Of a stretch of DNA of 8,965 nucleotides, positions 6,734 to 8,965 are shown one piece after another (the stretch's first letter is position 1; each line of letters opens with the position of its first letter). The notes beneath the pieces are model-generated. The model did not search any database. It worked only from the letters and a program-made list of their open reading frames with translations, and was not told the DNA's origin. Source of the DNA: an uncultured Desulfomonile sp. Its GTDB lineage: Bacteria; Desulfobacterota; Desulfomonilia; Desulfomonilales; Desulfomonilaceae. Both the position numbers and the translations under genes were made by a program. The DNA lies in contig CAINUH010000487.1 of the NCBI GenBank assembly GCA_903853735.1, forward strand, positions 1-8,965, read 5' to 3'.

Positions 6734-6904
6734 TCACCCTAACCGCGGATCCTGGCCGGTCATCCCACATTCCGGAATGTAGCAGGTGACGTTGACAAAC
6801 TCGCATTTTTCTTTGCACGTTGCGCAGGTATCCGGAGGAGCCTGCCCGGTATCGGCCTGGAACGTATAACCACACTTGGGACATTTCCATGTAATCGTTT
6901 CCAT
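6734..6904 (-). CDS. Small rubredoxin-like cysteine-rich protein (56 aa)
   Basis: The protein starts METITWKCPKCGYTF and has a rubredoxin-like metal knuckle pair, C8-x2-C11 and C27-x2-C30. The linker is only 15 residues, against 29 between the pairs in normal rubredoxin, as in the short rubredoxin domains of rubrerythrins. Beyond this core it has three more cysteines (C34, C41, C46) and a tail ending ECGMTGQDPRLG. The start at 6904 is preceded by a GGAAA purine run; an upstream in-frame ATG at 6985 would add a sequence unlike the family and lies against the stop of the preceding gene. It lies between the CX4C rubredoxin and the iron-sulfur flavoprotein. It probably binds one Fe or Zn ion. An electron-carrier role is inferred; a structural zinc ribbon is the alternative. 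Confidence 0.82.
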   Translation of the reverse strand: METITWKCPKCGYTFQADTGQAPPDTCATCKEKCEFVNVTCYIPECGMTGQDPRLG

Positions 6905-6985
6905 TTGTGATTTCCTTTCCCAATAAATTGAACACTGGTAGTTGCTCCGATGAAGCGCTCTCGGTTTCTCCGGACCGGAACTCAT

Positions 6986-7180
6986 CTAGCCTCTACCCGG
7001 AACCCCAAGAGGCCGGAAGAACCTTTTGCCCGCACCGCAGATCGGGCATTTCCAATCTTCCGGCAAGTCTTCAAAACTTGTCCCCTTGGCAATCTTGCCT
7101 TTCTTGTCCCCCTTGGCCGGATTGTACATATATCCGCAATTGGCAGTCTGACACTGGTAAATAGGCTCTGACTCGGACAT
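6986..7180 (-). CDS. Rubredoxin with CX4C first cysteine pair (Rd2-like, 64 aa)
   Basis: This 64-residue rubredoxin has its first iron-binding pair spaced as C10-x4-C15 ([13 protein letters not shown]) and a normal second pair, C45-x2-C48 ([13 protein letters not shown]). The two-residue insertion in the first loop matches the Rd2 rubredoxin family described from Desulfovibrio desulfuricans 27774. A lysine-rich segment, [12 protein letters not shown] (22-33), gives the protein an unusually basic face next to the first loop. The start is the ATG at 7180, with AGGAGG five bases upstream. A second, out-of-frame ATG at 7185 directly abuts the site and would give a non-rubredoxin product. It is the first gene of the three-gene group that includes the rubredoxin-like protein and the flavoprotein. 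Confidence 0.94.
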   Translation of the reverse strand: MSESEPIYQCQTANCGYMYNPAKGDKKGKIAKGTSFEDLPEDWKCPICGAGKRFFRPLGVPGRG

Positions 7181-7228
7181 TCCATCCTCCTGAAACAACA
7201 ATAACAAGTTTCGTGCGGCCCTATCGGG

Positions 7229-7247
7229 CAAGACCTAAGTGGTCTTG
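7229..7247. repeat. Perfect 7-bp hairpin before CX4C rubredoxin gene
   Basis: CAAGACC-TAAGT-GGTCTTG is a perfect seven-base-pair inverted repeat with a five-base loop, ending about 49 bases before the rubredoxin ATG. There is no T-run after it on either strand. It could be an operator or a leader hairpin. Confidence 0.45.
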
Positions 7248-7345
7248 TTCATAAGTTCGATGACGTATTTCATCGGTTCCAACACAGGCTTTTCGAGAAG
7301 AACACAATGACCGGCACGGAGAAACTGTCTCAAAACTCTAAAATC
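7235..7345 (-). pseudogene. Possible gene remnant ending in this spacer
   Basis: A 36-codon stretch is open from just after a TGA (7346-7348) to a TAG (7235-7237). It reads DFRVLRQFLRAGHCVLLEKP followed by VLEPMKYVIELMNKTT. The AGHCVLLEKP part resembles the AGKHVLxEKP motif of Gfo/Idh/MocA-type oxidoreductases. Those proteins are about 300 residues or more, with this motif well inside them, so an intact gene is excluded. The codon choice looks coding, but the length is within reach of chance. It may be a decayed fragment, a short peptide gene (internal ATG at 7273) or nothing. Confidence 0.2.
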
Positions 7346-7366
7346 TCACCAGGTTCAATGAGTTGG

Positions 7367-7392
7367 TTCCCCACCCCTTGATGGGCGGGGAA
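7367..7392. repeat. GC-rich hairpin, possible dispersed repeat
   Basis: TTCCCCaCCC, a six-base loop and GGGcGGGGAA form a ten-position stem. The single A-C mismatch becomes a G-U wobble in minus-strand RNA. It is flanked by another G-rich run (7394-7401). No T-run follows, so it is not a standard terminator. The form resembles the C/G-rich intergenic repeats common in deltaproteobacterial genomes; that comparison is from general knowledge. Confidence 0.5.
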
Positions 7393-7539
7393 AGGGGAGG
7401 GTGAATTATGCCGTTCTGAGATACTCTCCGGAGGCCGGTCCTGCTATTCTTGAATAGGGTCGGCGTGTGTCCGCCGGCCGCAACCAAGTTGGTCCCCAGT
7501 GCTGACTCCAATCACGCCGAAAAGTCCCTCACCTACACA

Positions 7540-7911
7540 CTACGCTTTCCATAGACCATGTAGATTACAAAATTCCCGTGCCGTGAAATCGCCCTTAACC
7601 GGGAAAACAGCTTCAGGCGCTTGACCAGGTTCAAGGAATTGTCGATAGGCCTTTCCATCGGCAATATTCTCAATCCACTCGATGTAATGTTTCTCGTCCA
7701 TCGGATGCGCCACACTGCCGACTTTGACTTTGAAACCACCGTCTACCGCTTCTTTAACCGGCACATGTTTTTCTTTTGCAGCATCAACCGTGTTCGCTAC
7801 AAAAAGTTTCATGGGCTTTCCGCAACAAACAAGCTCACCCATGCCGGAATGAATCATCTCTACCATGTTTCCACATACTTCACACTTGTAAATCTGAAGT
7901 TTTTCCGTCAT
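7540..7911 (-). CDS. dfx: Desulfoferrodoxin, class I superoxide reductase (2Fe-SOR)
   Basis: This 123-residue cytoplasmic enzyme reduces superoxide to hydrogen peroxide without releasing O2. The N-terminal desulforedoxin-like domain binds Fe(Cys)4 centre I through C10, C13, C29 and C30. The C-terminal domain binds the catalytic Fe(His4Cys) centre II through H49, H69, H75, C115 and H118. The residues E47 and K48 in EKHVP, important in catalysis in the Desulfoarculus baarsii enzyme, are present. Length and spacing are normal for class I. The ATG at 7911 follows AAGGAGGT at eight bases. Rubredoxin is the known electron donor, and in Desulfovibrio vulgaris a rubredoxin gene follows directly; here a CX4C rubredoxin follows after the 359-bp structured spacer. 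The product peroxide would be handled by the neighbouring rubrerythrin. Confidence 0.98.
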   Translation of the reverse strand: MTEKLQIYKCEVCGNMVEMIHSGMGELVCCGKPMKLFVANTVDAAKEKHVPVKEAVDGGFKVKVGSVAHPMDEKHYIEWIENIADGKAYRQFLEPGQAPEAVFPVKGDFTAREFCNLHGLWKA

Positions 7912-8127
7912 CTGTCAGTACCTCCTTCTAAATTTAGCACGCGTAACCGGATTCGATGTCAGTGATGAACACGTCCCTTTGCTATTCTTTGCCGGCCTCA
8001 AACACCGTCCTTTTCAGTCAGTCCTTGAACCGGCAACTCCGTCTTGGACACGCTCCTGCCGGCGGTGAACAGCGAGGACCCAAACGATCTCGAATTTTGA
8101 TCCAATTCTCGTATTATGACAGGAAAT
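7912..8127 (-). other. Spacer between rubrerythrin and desulfoferrodoxin
   Basis: The 216-bp spacer contains the desulfoferrodoxin ribosome site and a dyad, GAATT-N7-AATTC (8092-8108). I see no intact gene, no U-tailed terminator after rubrerythrin and no promoter with good matches at both boxes. One reading frame on the minus strand stays open for about 45 codons, but it has no recognisable content. Confidence 0.35.
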
Positions 8128-8703
8128 TTACCAGTTTTCAGCCAAAATCTCGTAGTAACCCCGAGGATGAGCACATGCCGGACATGATTCAGGCGCTTCG
8201 AGGCCCTCGTGGAGATAGCCGCAGTTTATGCAACGCCACACCACTGATTTGTCTTTCTTGAAAACCTTACCCGACTCCACATTTGCCAATAGGTCTAAAT
8301 ACCGTTTTTCATGCTGCTGTTCCGCAACACTGACTGTTTCCCAAATCTTTGCGGCTTCTTCAAAGCCCTCCTGCCTCGCGATCTTGGCAAAACCCGGGTA
8401 AAGTTCGGTCCATTCAAAATGCTCTCCGGCCGCCGCAGCCTTCAAGTTGTCAGCCGTACCAGTTATAATTCCTGCCGGAAAAGCAGCCTGAACCAACACT
8501 TCCCCACCCTGAAGTTGCTGAAAAAACCGCTTTGCATGCTCTTTTTCCTGGTTGGCGGTCTCTTCAAAAATTTGAGCGATCTGTATCAGACCTTCTTTTC
8601 TAGCCTGTGAGGAAAAGTAGGTGTAACGATTACGCGCCTGGGATTCTCCGGCAAATGAACCTAAGAGATTCTTCTCTGTTTCTGATCCCTTCAATACTGA
8701 CAT
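8128..8703 (-). CDS. rbr: Rubrerythrin
   Basis: This 191-residue classical rubrerythrin is a cytoplasmic peroxidase that reduces hydrogen peroxide to water. The N-terminal ferritin-like domain (1-145) holds the diiron ligands E20, E53, H56, E94, E97, E128 and H131, close to the D. vulgaris numbering (E20, E53, H56, E94, E97, E127, H130). The C-terminal rubredoxin domain (from about 153) has C158, C161, C174 and C177 in WRCINCGYLHEG and ESCPACAHPRG. The start at 8703 is preceded by an AAGGAGG site. It lies 39 bp downstream of the PerR-like gene, with no room for a strong separate promoter, so the two are probably cotranscribed. A pairing of perR with rbr is typical of peroxide regulation in Desulfovibrio and relatives. 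Confidence 0.98.
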   Translation of the reverse strand: MSVLKGSETEKNLLGSFAGESQARNRYTYFSSQARKEGLIQIAQIFEETANQEKEHAKRFFQQLQGGEVLVQAAFPAGIITGTADNLKAAAAGEHFEWTELYPGFAKIARQEGFEEAAKIWETVSVAEQQHEKRYLDLLANVESGKVFKKDKSVVWRCINCGYLHEGLEAPESCPACAHPRGYYEILAENW

Positions 8704-8742
8704 TTATGCCTCCTTTTTTTAATTTGTGGAACTAGTGTTAAG

Positions 8743-8965
8743 TCAAGCCGCTGTCTTGCAGCGGGGACAAATGCCGACAAACTCGAGCCTATGCCACAAG
8801 ATCTTGTAATCACTTAGCCCCTTTACGGCATCGTTTATTGAAGCGATGGGAAAAGATGCAACATCCTCTACGCGACCGCACGCAATGCACCGAATATGGT
8901 AGTGATTCTCCGTTACCCCATCGAAACGCTTCTGCGTGCCGGCGGTTTCCAGTTTCTGAATCATC
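8743..8965 (-). CDS. perR: PerR-type Fur-family peroxide regulator, 5'-truncated by window edge
   Basis: Only the C-terminal 73 or so residues are in the window; the DNA-binding domain lies beyond position 8965. The ATG at 8964 is internal to the gene, since residues before it (family pattern VYRxIxKLExAG) are needed. Visible features are RFDGVTENHYHIRCIACGRVEDV, two CxxC zinc pairs (C26/C29 and C66/C69 counted from that methionine) and HRLEFVGICPRC. Aligned with Bacillus subtilis PerR, the regulatory metal ligands D85, H91, H93 and D104 correspond to D15, H21, H23 and D34. The aspartate at the D104 position, where Fur proteins usually have glutamate, supports PerR over Fur. PerR proteins repress peroxide-defence genes until iron-catalysed histidine oxidation releases them; rubrerythrin and its own gene are the obvious targets here. 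Confidence 0.92.
   Translation of the reverse strand, partial: MIQKLETAGTQKRFDGVTENHYHIRCIACGRVEDVASFPIASINDAVKGLSDYKILWHRLEFVGICPRCKTAA

Larger units (their letters stand above)
7181..7539. other. Structured 359-bp spacer between desulfoferrodoxin and CX4C rubredoxin
   Basis: No intact gene is visible here. The stretch holds several inverted repeats: CAAGACC hairpin (7229-7247), GC-rich hairpin (7367-7392), CTATTC-TT-GAATAG (7444-7457), CGGCG-N6-CGCCG (7461-7476) and ACCAA-G-TTGGT (7483-7493). A short gene-like remnant is at 7235-7345. The density of dyads suggests an inserted dispersed repeat, a structured leader or both. Confidence 0.5.

Noticed and set aside
6982..7185. Alternative ATG at 7185 for the gene upstream of the rubredoxin-like protein
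   Set aside because: It directly abuts the AGGAGG site and reads in a frame without rubredoxin cysteines. The ATG at 7180 gives a complete rubredoxin.
1..8965. Search for CRISPR arrays, tRNA or rRNA genes, insertion sequences and toxin-antitoxin pairs
   Set aside because: No regularly spaced direct repeats, tRNA-like cloverleaf, transposase motif or toxin-antitoxin-like gene pair was seen.

Overview
The window holds thirteen protein-coding genes, the rightmost one cut by the window edge. All lie on the minus strand, so transcription runs from high to low coordinates. Almost all recognisable products handle oxygen, superoxide or peroxide in an anaerobe. A class I desulfoferrodoxin, a rubredoxin next to a rubredoxin:oxygen oxidoreductase, a CX4C rubredoxin and a PerR-type regulator together point to a sulfate-reducing or syntrophic member of the Desulfobacterota (former Deltaproteobacteria). 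Moderate GC fits, but the genus cannot be fixed from this stretch.

Region by region, in transcription order: (1) The C-terminal part of a PerR-like regulator (8743-8965) is followed after 39 bp by rubrerythrin (8128-8703), then a 216-bp spacer and desulfoferrodoxin (7540-7911). (2) A 359-bp spacer (7181-7539) contains several inverted repeats and a short gene-like remnant. (3) A group of small redox genes follows: a CX4C rubredoxin (6986-7180), a cysteine-rich rubredoxin-like protein (6734-6904) and an iron-sulfur flavoprotein (6137-6721). (4) After a possible promoter come a 52-residue rubredoxin (5808-5966), rubredoxin:oxygen oxidoreductase (4443-5639, TTG start), a HEAT-repeat protein (3630-4370), and cydA and cydB for cytochrome bd oxidase (2248-3552 and 1113-2138). 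(5) After a weak hairpin and a good sigma70-like promoter come a ferritin-like diiron protein (567-1022) and an unrecognised 121-residue protein (97-462).

Inferred joint role: superoxide is reduced by desulfoferrodoxin and peroxide by rubrerythrin. Oxygen itself is reduced to water in the cytoplasm by rubredoxin plus Roo, and at the membrane by cytochrome bd using quinol. The rubredoxins and the iron-sulfur flavoprotein are plausible electron carriers to these enzymes, and PerR is the plausible peroxide sensor.

The core is a recognisable defence island rather than a new system. The less explained parts are the HEAT protein between roo and cydA, the 56-residue seven-cysteine protein, the 121-residue last gene, and the hairpin-rich spacer.
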